DNA from: Zantedeschia hybrid cultivar
Taxonomy: Eukaryota; Streptophyta; Magnoliopsida; Alismatales; Araceae
Reading direction: 5' to 3'
NCBI GenBank assembly: GCA_030544215.1
Contig: JARZZO010000003.1
Coordinates: 1,746,001 to 1,810,000, forward strand
DNA: 64,000 bases
Under the pieces are notes generated by a model. The model made no database searches and was not told the origin of the DNA. It saw nothing but the letters and a program-made list of their open reading frames with translations. Numbering within the stretch: position 1 is the stretch's first letter; each line of letters starts with the position of its first letter. This document shows positions 1 through 10,863 of the stretch, in pieces. The position numbers and the translations under genes are program-made.

Positions 1-1755
1 ATGGTTGAGTTAGTTTCACTTTTGACTTCCTCTCTTGTTGTTGATCGAGCCCAGCTACCGTTTTCCTATCCCCTTGATGAGCCGACAATAAATCTTGCTT
101 CTCGAAGACAATGCTCAAGAATGAATATATTAGTAAGGCAAGGAAACTGATTGACTTAATATGCACATTTGGAGAGATGAAAGGAAAGGGAAGATTGTGA
201 GACTAATGGTGCTCGGGATGCACCGAATCTGAATGCAACCTTTATTCAACTAAGACTTCTCTTCCTGAGACACCTTCCTCCAGGAAACTCCGATTTGATA
301 GCATCCGATTCAAAGCCTGTTAAGCATACGCCACTCGCGGAGAGAAAGGCTATTTGAGAGAAGCTAGGCTGTTTATCTCACTTCGGGCATCTTCCTATCC
401 CGACATAGTGGTTACTGGTGATGATAAGATAGAAAGAGTCTAATGGTTATTTGGTAAAGGAGAGGTTCCGAAGGAGCTCAACTGAAAGGAGAGGTTCTCT
501 TTTGGCAAGATAATAGGTCTCGCCTAGGAAGTTGATCTCGGCTCTTGCAGGAGGATTTATGGAATTCGTCTATCCGAGATGATGTTCTTCTAAATGAGGT
601 GTTCAACAATGCAGGGGAATGGAATTTGAGAAGGCATAGTCTAACAACACAGAATGGAATTGAAGTGATTGTGATGTATTGGTCCCTATCAGAATAAGAC
701 GAAGGTCTCTGCCAACCTGGTCTTTGTGCACTCCCACGGGGCGGTAGTGGATTCTTAAAATATACTTCAGAACTTTTGAAGCTGGAAATAGAGAAATGAC
801 GCACCCGGCTTCGATAGGGCCGTTTTTCGGGGGGTGACGACTCGAATGAAACTAACAAACTCAAAAACAGTCTACAATCAAATTGATTTAGGGCAAGAAG
901 ACACCTTGACGTGGGCGGTGAATACCCTGGGATGAATACCATAGATGGCAACTATTTCGTTGAGTTTGGTGTCGTCACAGAGGGTCTTGTAACCCCCGGC
1001 ACCAAACTCTCGCTACCCAACCGTAACTTCATCATTCGCCTTTCTCCACAAGTTGATAGGCTTCGAGAAATCCTACCTGTCAAGAACCAAACTGCCATTT
1101 CACCCGCAACAACCGAAAGCGTAAACGAAGACAAGCAAGTCCGTAAACGAGAAAAGACGAAAAGAAGGAAGGAGAGAGCCCGCCCCACTACTCTTTCGCT
1201 TCCACTGGAAAGTCCTCCGAACCGGCGAAAGGGGTAGAGGCGATTCCGGATCTAAGACATAAGAAGCTGTTACAGAAAAAGCTGAAATTTGAATGCCCGG
1301 TAGAAGAATAAGTTCAGGCGCTTTCACGTGTCGACTGCTCTCTCTTGACTTTACCTTTTGACTTTCTCTTTTCGGTATAAGCTCTTGCCACTGAAGAAGC
1401 TGTTCTTGCCGTTTCTTCAATCATCCATTTGTTCGAGATCATCTTTCTCGGTGCCAAAATTGATCAAGAAGTTCCAGAAGATCTCGCATCCACGAGAGTC
1501 AAAAGAACTCCTATGTTCAATAAATCCCAACAGATCCGAAGAAGAGTTGGACTACTGGCTCATGCTCGAACGCTTAGGTCAATCAAAACCAGACTGGAAT
1601 TTCCGGCCTAACCATCCTTTTAGAAAAAACTCTTGCCATTACGCAAAAGACTTTCTCGATTCGGGCTTGAAAAGAATCTGTCCATCGGATTCAAAGTCAA
1701 ATACTTTGAATGATCGGGCGGGTCAGCTACTAAAAACGAGGTTCTATTATTAGTT
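1..1755. other. Possible mitochondrial DNA insert (NUMT), tentative
   Basis: The stretch differs in composition from the AT-rich intron that follows. It is richer in GC and in purine-rich runs such as AAGAAAGG, and it reads like plant mitochondrial spacer DNA. Several short overlapping ORFs (911-1237 plus, 1100-1420 minus, 1358-1753 plus) are basic and serine-rich, with no domain I recognise. No organellar gene could be named, and the left boundary is outside the window. The assignment rests on sequence style only. Alternatives are an old LTR element or an uncharacterised repeat. Confidence 0.3.
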
Positions 1756-2708
1756 CTGCTTCGTCTCTCGCAACGCCTTCTAAGCGGCTTATACGTGAAT
1801 CTATCACTACTAATTTACTTTCTAATTCTAATAATTTATTATTTATACTAAGAAGTAGATTTTGACTAGTTTCTACACACTTTCTTATTGCCTCAACCTT
1901 GCAGAGAAAATGTAGGATAGTGGAATCTTTGACCCAATTTGTATTGGATTGGATCATTGGATGGAAGTGAGCGGTAACCGGTAACATATTGCCATCACAA
2001 TGGTCTTAATTGTAATAATTCTTCCCTTTTGTGTCTTCTCTTCCCTTAACTATTCACATTGGCTTCGAAGGCCATCTTTTGTTTTTGCCACAGTCTGCAC
2101 CTTTGGATATGGGGGTCTTCTTTTGGGTGAGTTGGATGTGCATGTTGGAGGTTTTCTTGGGAGGGGGTATACTTTTCCTTTTACACTTGTAAATCTTCTT
2201 TTCTCTAATGAATACATGGTAATATCCACTTCAAAATAAAATAAAATAATGGGAGCATGTCCAAGCTTAATATTGAGAATTAACAAATTGGAAGAGTTTG
2301 ATGAAACCCTAGAAACCATTTGATTTTCTGTGGTCACTTTGTTGATTCTACTTGAAACATGACAAAATGTCAAATAATATGTCATTTTGATGAATTTCTT
2401 GGTAGGACCAGATGTGGTATGAAGCCATTAGCAGGCATCTGAAGGTTAATGAGCTGGATATATGGTGGATAGTATTTCACTATCTGCTGCCCAAAATACA
2501 ACTGTAATTTTTCTATGTATGAGTTTCCTTGTGCTCAGAGTTTACAATACTGGGTGGTCTTTATTTTATTTGTATCGAAAGGGATTATTTGAAACATTAT
2601 AACTGATGCTAGGCTGATCTTTGTCCTTCTAAGGAAAAGAGAGATGTTACCACCAATTGTTTACATTTTGATGGAATGGTGATCTTAATATCTTCGGATA
2701 CATGCTTG
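1756..2708. other. Intron-like DNA without recognised gene
   Basis: AT-rich sequence with two short ORFs (1730-1987 minus and 2000-2239 plus) that I cannot match to any family. It was searched for the missing N-terminal exons of the sterol reductase gene that resumes at 14272, and none was found. It most likely belongs to an intron of that gene, which would start upstream of this window. Confidence 0.4.
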
Positions 2709-3282
2709 AAGACATACGATGTTGGAGGGATGAAAGGAATTATTGTTCAAGCCTGGTGGATGATATGCTGCAGAAGTCTCAATATCAGTTGGGAAGAACT
2801 TTCCTCTACACTTCTTATGTTGGAGGGATGGGCTATGCTATGCCCTTATCCAAATGAGAAGGAATTGTGGTCTCTAATTCTTCCTGCATTTTTATGGAGT
2901 GTGTGGAATGAAAGGAATTATAGAAGATTCAGAGATGAATATAACAGCTTTTATAACAATATGTGCATGATTATTAGATGGATCAGGGAGTGGGGTATTG
3001 CTGCTGGGATTGTAGGGGATCCGAAATCCTCTCCTACTCTGTCTGCTTTGAGGAACGCTTTGAGGATGATGTGCTGATAGTGTTTCCTTGAGTCTTGTTT
3101 TTTTAGTCCTGTTTATTATCTTATCCTCTTGATAAGATAATTGTGGGTTTTTTTTTTCTGTCTGTGTTTGGGATTTCCTGTGGGTACTCTGAGCTTTTTT
3201 GCTCCTTGGTGTAATTTCTGCATTTTATTATTAATGAATCAGTGATCTGTTTTTGATCACTTTCAAAAAAGACATACGATGT
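2709..3282 (+). mobile_element. 5'-truncated LINE (L1 type) with 14-bp target-site duplication
   Basis: The insert at about 2723-3268 is flanked by the direct repeat AAGACATACGATGT at 2709-2722 and 3269-3282. It ends in a short A run after the motif TTTTTGATCACTTTC. The open frame 2676-3077 reads like the C-terminal zf-RVT region of plant LINE ORF2, with WWMICCRSLNISWEE, FLWSVWNERN and RRFRDE. This closely matches the same region of the large LINE at 3888-4241, so both belong to one family. Only the 3' ~550 bp was copied, which is typical of abortive target-primed reverse transcription. Confidence 0.9.
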
Positions 3283-3647
3283 GTGAGGCACTAGTGCCAA
3301 GAGGCCCTTTGATCATGTGATCCTCAAGATGAACATGATAATTTCCAACAATCTACTGGTAAATGCAGTCTTATTGCAACCCTATTATTCTTTTGTGGTA
3401 CAACATGACCATGACAAGGTATCTGTTCTTGATGGTCTGGCTTCTTGAACAAGTCATCATCTGACGCTGGTTGTGATAATATCAGATGACACCCTTACCT
3501 ACTGAAAGTTTACAAACCTTGAAGGGAAACCTATGAATGATTTGGGCACCTATCAGATGGTGTATGCTTGAGAATCAACTTTTCAAAAAGCCTAAATTTG
3601 GTGCTAGGTTGCAAGAGGGACTCTGAGTTGTTTTGTGGATGGAATTA
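3283..3647. other. Intron-like DNA without recognised feature
   Basis: This is the AT-rich spacer between two LINE insertions. No long ORF, RNA gene or repeat was recognised. Confidence 0.4.
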
Positions 3648-3887
3648 GCAACAACAATTTTTTTTTTTTTTGAAGGTGACCAAAATAGGCCACAGATTCA
3701 TTGAAAATAAGAACAAATATTACACCATAGAGCGACACAAAGCTCTCAAGACACACAGGAACCCCTTTACACAAAAGCCCCTTACAAGCAATAACAAACC
3801 CCCACTCAAAGAGACTCCCCCAGTAAATCTTATCAAGGTGATAAGATTAAAAATTATAAAAAGAATGCCAAAAAAACCATCCTGAAC

Positions 3888-6800
3888 TCAGCCATTCATC
3901 TTGAACCACTGCTGCAGCTTACTCATGAGAAGGGAGGATTTCAGATCCCCTGCAATCCCTGCAGCTCTTCCCCAATCAGAGACCCATTTAATAACCTTCT
4001 TCATAATGTTATGGATGCTATTAAACTCATCTCTGAACCTTCTGAAATTCCTTTCTGTCCATACCCCCCACAGAAATGCTGGAAGAATTAAGGACCATAA
4101 CTCCTCCTCAGCTGAGATAGGACAACATTTACCCCACCCCTCCAACATATGGAGCACTGAGGGAGGTTCCTCCCAAATGATATTTAAACACCTACAGCAT
4201 GACAGCCACCAGGCATTGATAATTCCACAGTGACAAAACAAATGTTCAGCTTCCTCCTCAAATCTCCCACAGAAAAAAAACAGGTAAGCTTCTGAATTGG
4301 AAGAAAAACTCTGAGTCTATCCACCGTTGATAGCCTCCCCAGAGTCATCTTCCAAAGAAAAATGTTGATCTTACAAGGTAATAACTTAGATCAAACTGTA
4401 GATCCCCATGGCACTCTAACTCCACTGTCATTAATCACTCTAACCAAAGAACTGACATAAAAGGTACCTTTAGAGCTCCAAACCCATAACCTCATATCAT
4501 TCCTGTAGCTTTGCAACCCAGTATTCTGAATAATGTTGAGAACTGCCATGAACTGATGTAGTTCCTGATCAGTAAAGTCTCTTCTGAATGTCAAATTCGA
4601 AGTATTAGACTGCTCATCTGAGTACAACTGGGCCACAGATTTCTTCTTATCTTCAGAAATTTGATACAATAATGAAAACTCCACTGCCAAAGGCTGACAA
4701 GAAACCCACCTGTCCTCCCAAAATCGGATTGAACAACCATTACCCACTTGACAGGAGATTGGAGTACTGATCAACTCAACCATCTTATAGATATTCCTCC
4801 AAATCGGGGACATGTTAGATGAAGAAGTGGGGTGCACTTCCCATCTAGAAGAATCATGATAATATCTACCCCTGACAATTCTGGTCCACAAGGCATCTTC
4901 CTCCTCTCCCAGTCTCCAAATCCACTTAGCTAGCAACGCTTGATTAAAAATACCTAGTTTCACCAGGCCAGCCCCTCCTTGATCCTTTCTCTTACACACC
5001 CTATCCCAAGCTATTAGGTGCAAAGCTCTATTATCCCTCTTTCCACCTTCCCAGAAAAAAAAGGCTTCTCTTAGATTCAATAATTCTTTCCACCTTTTTT
5101 GGAATCCTAAAAATAGAGAGAAAATATGTTGCCACTGACGAGAGGACTGTTTTAGATAACACTCACCTACCTCTAGCTATTAAGAACCTTGCTTTCCATC
5201 CTTCCACCTTCTGTTCAAACCTTCTAATGAGTTCATTCCAATCTCTGACTTTGCACTGAACATCAGAAAGAGGTAGTCCCAGATAAGTTATTGGAAAGGA
5301 GGCGGCCTTACACGTAAAAGTTTCAGCAATTTCCTGAACCCTCTCCTGCTGCAGATTAATTCCTACCACCTCAGATTTCTGAAAGTTGATGGCTAATCCT
5401 GTATTGGCTTCTATCAAGGTCAGTAGTAGTTTCATATTCCAAAGCATATCCTTATTTCCAGAAGAGAACAACAGTGCATCAACTGCAAATTGAAGATGTG
5501 ACAGTAGAAACCCATCTCTCCCAATAGAAAATCCATCCACCAGTCCTTGTGCTGCAGCTCTATCCCACATGGTACTAAGAAGCTGACCAACTATAATAAA
5601 AATCAATGGTGTCATCGGATCACCTTGCCTCAGCCCCCTTGAACTTTTAAAATATCCACAAGGCTCACCATTAAGCAAAATAGAGAATGTAGCAGTGGAG
5701 ATGCAACTCATGATCCAACAAATCAATTTGTGGTTAAAACCCATAGCTCCAAGAGTATTTTGAATACACAACCAGCTTACTTGGTCATATGCTTTCTCAA
5801 AGTCCAATTTAACTATCACTCCCTCCTTTCTACTATTTTTGAGAGACTATGGCTTTATGGGCTGACAAAAAATTATCTAGGATGTATCTCCCCCTAAGAA
5901 ATGCTACCTGATTTGTACTAATAACCTCTTTCAGCACCTTCTTCAGCCGATTTGCCAAAACCTTGGTGATAATCTTATAGCAACCATTCAAAAGACTAAT
6001 GGGCCTAAAATCAGACAGTTTCGGCCCCTTCCCGCTTAGGAATAAGAACAATAAATGTAGAGTTAAACCTTTTGATGCTCAGCGGCCTATCTTGGAACTC
6101 CCTCATAACCTTCATAAGATCCATTTTAATGGTGTCCTAGAAATATTGATAAAAACCCATGGAAAAGCTGTCCAGTCCCGGAGATTTATTAGCTTCCATA
6201 CTAAACATTGCTATTTTGACTTCCTCTTCTGAGAATGGATCACACAGCTCTTCAGCCTGACTCTCTTTGATTTTTGGTAATACCCCATCCTGAAGATGAG
6301 GCCTCCACCATTCATCTTCCTTGAACAACTTTTCATAAAAGGAAACAAAAGCCTTCTTGGTCTCTTCCTCTGACTCCACAGCATGATTATCAACTTTCAC
6401 TTGATCAATCCTCAATGCTCTCCTCTTAGCAGCAACAGACGCATGGAAAAATCTTGTATTTTTATCCCCTTCTTTCAGCCAAAGCTCTTTCGCCCTCTGC
6501 TTCCACTTGATCTCTTCTCTTAACAGCCGCATATTGTACTCCTTTTTCTGAATAACCAGCTCCTTGTTCTCCTCTTCAGACAAGCCAACCGACTCCGCTT
6601 TCACTTCCAACCTCTCTATTGTCTGGATAATATGCTGCCTAGTAGAAGAAGCTTCCCCGAATGTCTTTGCAGCCCATCTCTTAATGCAAAGCTTCACTCT
6701 TTTCAGCTTGTTATAGAAAGAACTAGCCGCCTAATTAGAGGACTCCTCTTCCTTCCAACACTTGCAAATCAACTCCTTAAAATCCTCATGTGTGTGCCAA

Positions 6801-7426
6801 GCCAATTCATACCTGAAAATTCTAGACTTCCTTTTCTCTTCCCTGGTCCTCATTAAGAGAGGAATATGATCTAAGACCGTTCTATTTAGACCTTTAACAT
6901 GAGAAAGTGGAAACTTGTTGATCCAACATGAAGAAACCAACACCCTATCCAACCTAGATTGGGTACCATTCTGCTGAAGACTAGACCAAATAAATTTCCT
7001 ATTTAGAATTTCTAGGTCCACCAGACCATAGTTGGAAATCCAAGCACCAAACCTATCCATATCTGAAGTCCATTGCTGACATCCGGATCTCTCCCAAGGA
7101 TGTCTAATACAATTGAAATCTCCAAGTATACACCAAACTTCTTGAAATAACAAAGCTAACCTGTCTAGTTCCTGCCAGAATTCTGCTCTTGCTTGATGAG
7201 TGTGAGGACCATAGTCTGAGGTAACAACCCATGATTCTGAACCACCTACAGCAGAGAAACACACTGACAAACTGAAGCGACCCATATCACAAATCTGCCC
7301 TTTAAATCTGTTTCCGTTCTATAGAATAAGCTATCTCCCACTAGTTCCTTGTGCAGGAAAAGAAGCCCATTCAGTAAGCAAAGTACCTCCAACTTGTTTA
7401 ATAGTCTGCCCATCCACATCTTCAAT
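3888..7426 (-). pseudogene. LINE ORF2 remnant: endonuclease, reverse transcriptase, zf-RVT
   Basis: Reading from 7426 downward, the APE-type endonuclease gives GDFNCIRHPWERSG, QSRLDRVL and DHIPLLMR at 7285-6731. A basic linker follows (6697-6137). The reverse transcriptase comes next, with FRPISLLNGCYKIITKVLANRL (6051-5833) and the motif-A region KLDFEKAYD and GLRQGDPMTPLIF (5819-5163). The catalytic YADD/FADD box reads FAVDALLF, so one essential aspartate is lost. The C-terminal part (5080-4391 and 4241-3888) includes the zf-RVT region. The frame is broken several times. The ORF2 N-terminus lies across the nested LTR element at 10695-10805, where NIRGLNGDW is preceded by TGA in place of the usual Trp. 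It would have reverse-transcribed LINE RNA at nicked DNA, but is now inactive. Confidence 0.9.
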
Positions 7427-7431
7427 CTTAG
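7427..7431. repeat. Left target-site duplication CTTAG of nested LTR element
   Basis: CTTAG lies directly before the TG of the left LTR and recurs directly after the CA of the right LTR at 10690-10694. Five bases is the usual LTR-retrotransposon duplication size. The flanks join into an intact LINE ORF2 endonuclease frame once the element is removed. Confidence 0.93.
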
Positions 7432-7778
7432 TGATGGGGATCCAGGAGCAGTTGGATGGAGTCCAAGGTCCAATGTGCAGTTTAGTTGGCCCATTAGGGG
7501 TCTATTTGGAGTCTTTTAATTTACATGTAATTTTCCCATGTTTTTTAGTTATTTTCGGAGTCCTAGGGGTAGTTTAGTAATTTTCATATTAGGGTTTCTT
7601 TGAAGAGTCTATATATTGTCCTGTATCCCCTCGTGGGAAAGCATTGAAGAAGAAATTTGAAATGACGAGCCGCCGTTGCGTGTTTTCTCCCGAGACGGGA
7701 CGGGAACCCTAGTCTTCTTCTCCTCCAACCCCTCTCTTCTCTCTACTTCCGGTCTACCCCCTCTCCTGTCCCGCGTCA
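7432..7778 (+). repeat. Left LTR of nested element
   Basis: 347 bp, TG...CA. The sequence TCTATATATTG near 7608 could be the TATA region. The LTR ends before ATT plus the primer binding site. The same LTR occurs as a solo copy at 21204-21551 on the other strand. Confidence 0.93.
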
Positions 7779-7781
7779 ATT

Positions 7782-7793
7782 TGGTATCAGAGC
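7782..7793 (+). promoter_or_regulatory. Primer binding site for initiator Met-tRNA
   Basis: TGGTATCAGAGC lies three bases after the left LTR. This is the standard plant iMet-tRNA complement used to prime minus-strand cDNA in many plant LTR retrotransposons. Confidence 0.93.
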
Positions 7794-7836
7794 CCAACTC
7801 CGATCCCCATCGTGCCTCCACTGCCTTCTCTTCTTC

Positions 7837-8655
7837 TTGAACCTTCCTCCTCTCTCCTTCTCTCTGCGCTGCGTTCGTCTTTCCCTGCAAGGAGCCGCCA
7901 TCTGGAGGCCGACCGCACGAACCCTACGCCCTCCCCGCGGCTCTGTCGGAGGCCCCACCAGGAGAGCTTCCTTCCCGGCTGCTCGCGGGCTCGGGCCGAG
8001 CCAACCGCAGGTGCCTCCCCCGGGTTTCACCGCCCCCTGTCGCTCCCCTGCGAGTCCGACGAGGCCGGCCCCGGAACCCACGCCACTGAGTGCGTCGGGC
8101 CGTCCCGCTTGCCGTTGGAACCCTTCCCGTAGTGGCCTTGCGACGTCGCAGGCTTGCTTGAGTGCTGGGCCGCTGCAGTTCCCGCGCCGAGGACGAGCCC
8201 GCCGGCTCGCACGCCCCCGTTCCGAAGCACTTCAGGTCGGACGACCTCTTCGCGTGCCCTCTCCGCCTGCAACAGTCCCGCACGGACCTGAGCGCGGCCG
8301 AGTTCCCCCATGCGAACCCCGGCGGCCTCCCACGAGCCACCCTCCGCCCACGCGACGCGGACCAGAGCGGCCGCCCCCGCAAGCTCCGTCCACGGACCCC
8401 GTTGCACGTAGGCTTGAGGCGGGCCATCCCGTCAGTCCACTTCACACGCCCGCCCGGGTCTCAACTCAACCCCTTGCTGCCGGCCGCCCTCGCCGGCGCC
8501 CCACGCTGTCGCCGTCGTCGGGCCCCGTCACCGTCGTCGACGTCGCCTCCGGCCACCGGAGTCGCTGGCCGCCGGCGCCATCGCCTTGCTCGTCCGCCGC
8601 CGCCCTTTCCCCTTCTGGTTCATGCACATTGAGAAAGGAGGAGGATGAGGAATAG
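7837..8655 (+). other. GC-rich leader of LTR element with long accidental-looking ORFs
   Basis: Very GC-rich segment open in several frames on both strands. The plus-strand frame of 272 codons is dominated by Pro, Arg, Ser and Ala. No domain is visible, and the overlapping frames are just as long as each other, which is what high GC alone produces. The related element at 33203-35907 also has a GC-rich CGG-containing leader at the equivalent place. I treat it as non-coding leader, possibly an old captured sequence, rather than a gene. Confidence 0.55.
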
Positions 8656-9027
8656 TGAAGGAGAGTTACGTGGCCTTTAAAGGAGCCAACTTGGTCCAGC
8701 CAGGTTGACTCGAGCCAGGGTTCGAACCCAACCACACCTGGCTCGAGCCATCTCCTTTAGAAAGGCACCTAGGCCCTATTTAACACCTGGTTCGACCAGG
8801 TTCTAAAAGGGTTGAGTGGTCTGAGCCACCAGGATCGAACAAGGGTGCAGTTAGGTCCGAGCCAGGAGCCAACATTGGTTCGTGCTGGGTGCTGAGTGGT
8901 GCAATTGCAGCCTTATCGCACCGCCAGCGCCACAGTTTCGTTTGTGCTCCGATTTGCGAGCCGCTAACGCCGTTGGGTTCGTATCGGCGAGGCCGACCTC
9001 GCTGTATGCTCCGCCTGACAGCAGCGT

Positions 9028-9344
9028 CTCGTTTTGCGTGCCGCACTTACACGCTTTACGAGGACACTCGGGCGCGCCGTTCGAGGTCTTTCCGGACTCC
9101 GATTTGTGCACTGTTTGCGCCGTCGGATCCGTCTCGAAGAGGCCAACTCGGATCCAGTGTGCTGTTCCCAAATTTGCCTCGTTTTGCGTGCCACTTCTGC
9201 ACGCATACCGAGGACCCCTATCGTGCATCCCGAGGCCAACCCAAGTTGCCTTGATTTGCGTGCCAGCATCCCAGCGCACAGATTCGCAGCAGCTAGTGTC
9301 CGCTTACCTCGTTTTGCGTGCCACTTTTTGCACGCATATCGAGG
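9028..9344 (+). repeat. Three repeated stem-loops in the LTR-element leader
   Basis: Near-identical inverted-repeat units lie at 9028-9063, 9177-9213 and 9307-9344. Each has an outer stem CCTCG/CGAGG (CTCGT/ACGAG in the first). Each also has an inner stem TGCGTGC/GCACGCA, shorter in the first copy, and a small loop around CACTTCT. Spacing is about 130-150 bp. Further half-units (such as TTTGCGTGCCAGC near 9250) lie between. The same unit recurs in the related element at 34742-35058, so it is retained between diverged elements. Confidence 0.75.
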
Positions 9345-9449
9345 ATGATGATTGGAGCTCCGATTCTTGTGCCGATTGTATCGTTGGCATCCTTGCAGTG
9401 AGGCGGACCTCGTCCATCATTTCTTTGGCCAGTGGTACCTTTTATCATC

Positions 9450-10430
9450 ATGGATTTTAGTTTTGAGGTAGAGCTACCCAATTCAGTGAAAACTCGGGTG
9501 TATCTTGAGGCAACGTCGTTCGGCAACGTCATTTCACAATCTATTGTGGATTCTATTTCCCACACGGACTACGTAAGGGTCTCTAGAAATCAAGTCTATG
9601 TGCCATTTTTCCATCTCTTAAGGAGCAGCAGTACTTCCCGAGCTGTCAGGTATTATGATGATGCATGGTGCAAGATTATACCCAATGGCTCGTATATCGG
9701 TTTGGGTAGAGAATGGATAGACGAGCGGCAAGTTGTGATTGATCATACTGGACGAGATTGTCTAATACAACCTGAGGAATACCAGGCACCCTTTCTTATT
9801 CTCAATGCCACTTATCAGGATCGAGAGAGGTTTCAACAAGCAGTTGATTGGGAGCGCGAGAAGTCCCAGATGAGGAGTGAGCTTCAGAAGATTTCTGCCA
9901 TGCTGGCCAAGCTGACCAAGCCAAAAGATGTTGTCTATGAGGCCGACCCAACGATGCTTGAGGAGCATGAAAATCAAATGAAGGAGGTGCACTATGTGGC
10001 CGATCCAGTCCTAGAAGATGAATATTTGGGGGAGGTCGAATCAGTGACGCCTATAACAGATAATGACCTCTTCCCCACTAAAGGGAATGGGCCGAAGACA
10101 GAACCGCTACTGGAAGATGTAGTCGATCAACCGGAGGTCGTTAAAGATGTTATCAGTTTGCATGATTTTGATCACATATGGAGTGACGTCGAGGCACAAT
10201 TTTCTCCTCAGGTTGGAGCATTCATGTGCGTGATGATTCATGGGTTATCGGTGTTGTTTTCCGAGCATGCTGCCATCATTCCCCCATGGATATTGACTCA
10301 TTTTAAAATTCGAGGACGAATTTTTTCGAACCAGGGGAGAATGATGGGGATCCAGGAGCAGCTGGAATGGAGTCCAAGGTCCAATGTGCAGTTTAGTTGG
10401 CCCATTAGGGGTCCATTTGGAGTCTTTTAA
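9450..10430 (+). CDS. Conserved ORF of non-autonomous LTR element, retropepsin-like without active site
   Basis: The frame opens at 9432, but homology with the related ORF at 33666-34574 (both start MDF-FEV-LP) favours Met at 9450. The first ~125 residues are shared, with GN-ISQSIVDS-SHTDY, VRYYD-AWCK, GSYI-LG-EW-D-RQV and TGRDCL. The block ISQSIVDS resembles the helix after the catalytic DSG(A/T) of Ty3/Gypsy proteases (pattern DSGATHxFIS). Here the DSGA position reads EATSFG, so catalysis is not expected. The C-terminal half is acidic, with short repeats such as YEADPTML and YVADPVLE. The stop lies inside the right LTR. Function is unknown. A Gag-like or accessory role is possible. The retropepsin link is inference. 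Confidence 0.7.
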   Translation: MDFSFEVELPNSVKTRVYLEATSFGNVISQSIVDSISHTDYVRVSRNQVYVPFFHLLRSSSTSRAVRYYDDAWCKIIPNGSYIGLGREWIDERQVVIDHTGRDCLIQPEEYQAPFLILNATYQDRERFQQAVDWEREKSQMRSELQKISAMLAKLTKPKDVVYEADPTMLEEHENQMKEVHYVADPVLEDEYLGEVESVTPITDNDLFPTKGNGPKTEPLLEDVVDQPEVVKDVISLHDFDHIWSDVEAQFSPQVGAFMCVMIHGLSVLFSEHAAIIPPWILTHFKIRGRIFSNQGRMMGIQEQLEWSPRSNVQFSWPIRGPFGVF

Positions 10431-10689
10431 TTTACATGTAATTTTCCCATGTTTTTTAGTTATTTTCGGAGTCCTAGGGGTAGTTTAGTAATTTTCATAT
10501 TCGGGTTTCTTTGAAGAGTCTATATATTGTCCTGTATCCCCTCGTGGGAAAGCATTGAAGAAGAAATTTGAAATGACGAGCCGTCATTGCGTGTTTTCTC
10601 CCGAGACGGGACGGGAACCCTAGTCTTCTTCTCCTCCAACCCCTCTCTTCTCTCTACTTCCGGTCTACCCCCTCTCCTGTCCCGCGTCA
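10342..10689 (+). repeat. Right LTR of nested element
   Basis: 348 bp, near-identical to 7432-7778. It is followed by the CTTAG duplication at 10690-10694, and the interrupted LINE endonuclease reading frame resumes after that. Confidence 0.93.
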
Positions 10690-10863
10690 CTTAGTTTCTT
10701 GTAAACAAACACAGTCCAGTTTAAATGTTTTAGCCAAATCAAACACCCCTCTTCTCTTCCAGTCACCATTAAGTCCTCTAATGTTTCAGGAGCACAGAAT
10801 CATTAGAAAGATTTCAAACCCCCCTATTTTTTAGGCCTTAGAGAATCCACAATCTCATTTGGA

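Larger units (their letters stand above)
7432..10689 (+). mobile_element. Young non-autonomous LTR retrotransposon inserted in the LINE
   Basis: The two LTRs (7432-7778, 10342-10689) start TGATGGGGATCC and end CCCGCGTCA. They differ at about half a dozen positions by eye, so the insertion is recent. A primer binding site for initiator Met-tRNA (TGGTATCAGAGC) begins at 7782. A purine-rich tract (CCAGGGGAGAA) precedes the right LTR. The 2.56-kb interior has no reverse transcriptase, integrase or recognisable Gag. It holds a GC-rich leader (7840-8640), a leader with repeated stem-loops (8900-9345) and one ORF (9450-10430). It must have been moved by enzymes of another element. The end sequence near 10310 (TTCGAGGACGAATTTTTTCG) resembles the pol end of Ty3/Gypsy elements, which suggests that origin. 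Confidence 0.93.

Noticed and set aside
2000..2239. Hydrophobic ORF that might be an N-terminal exon of the sterol reductase
   Set aside because: It matches none of the DWF5 N-terminal motifs and lacks fitting splice sites.
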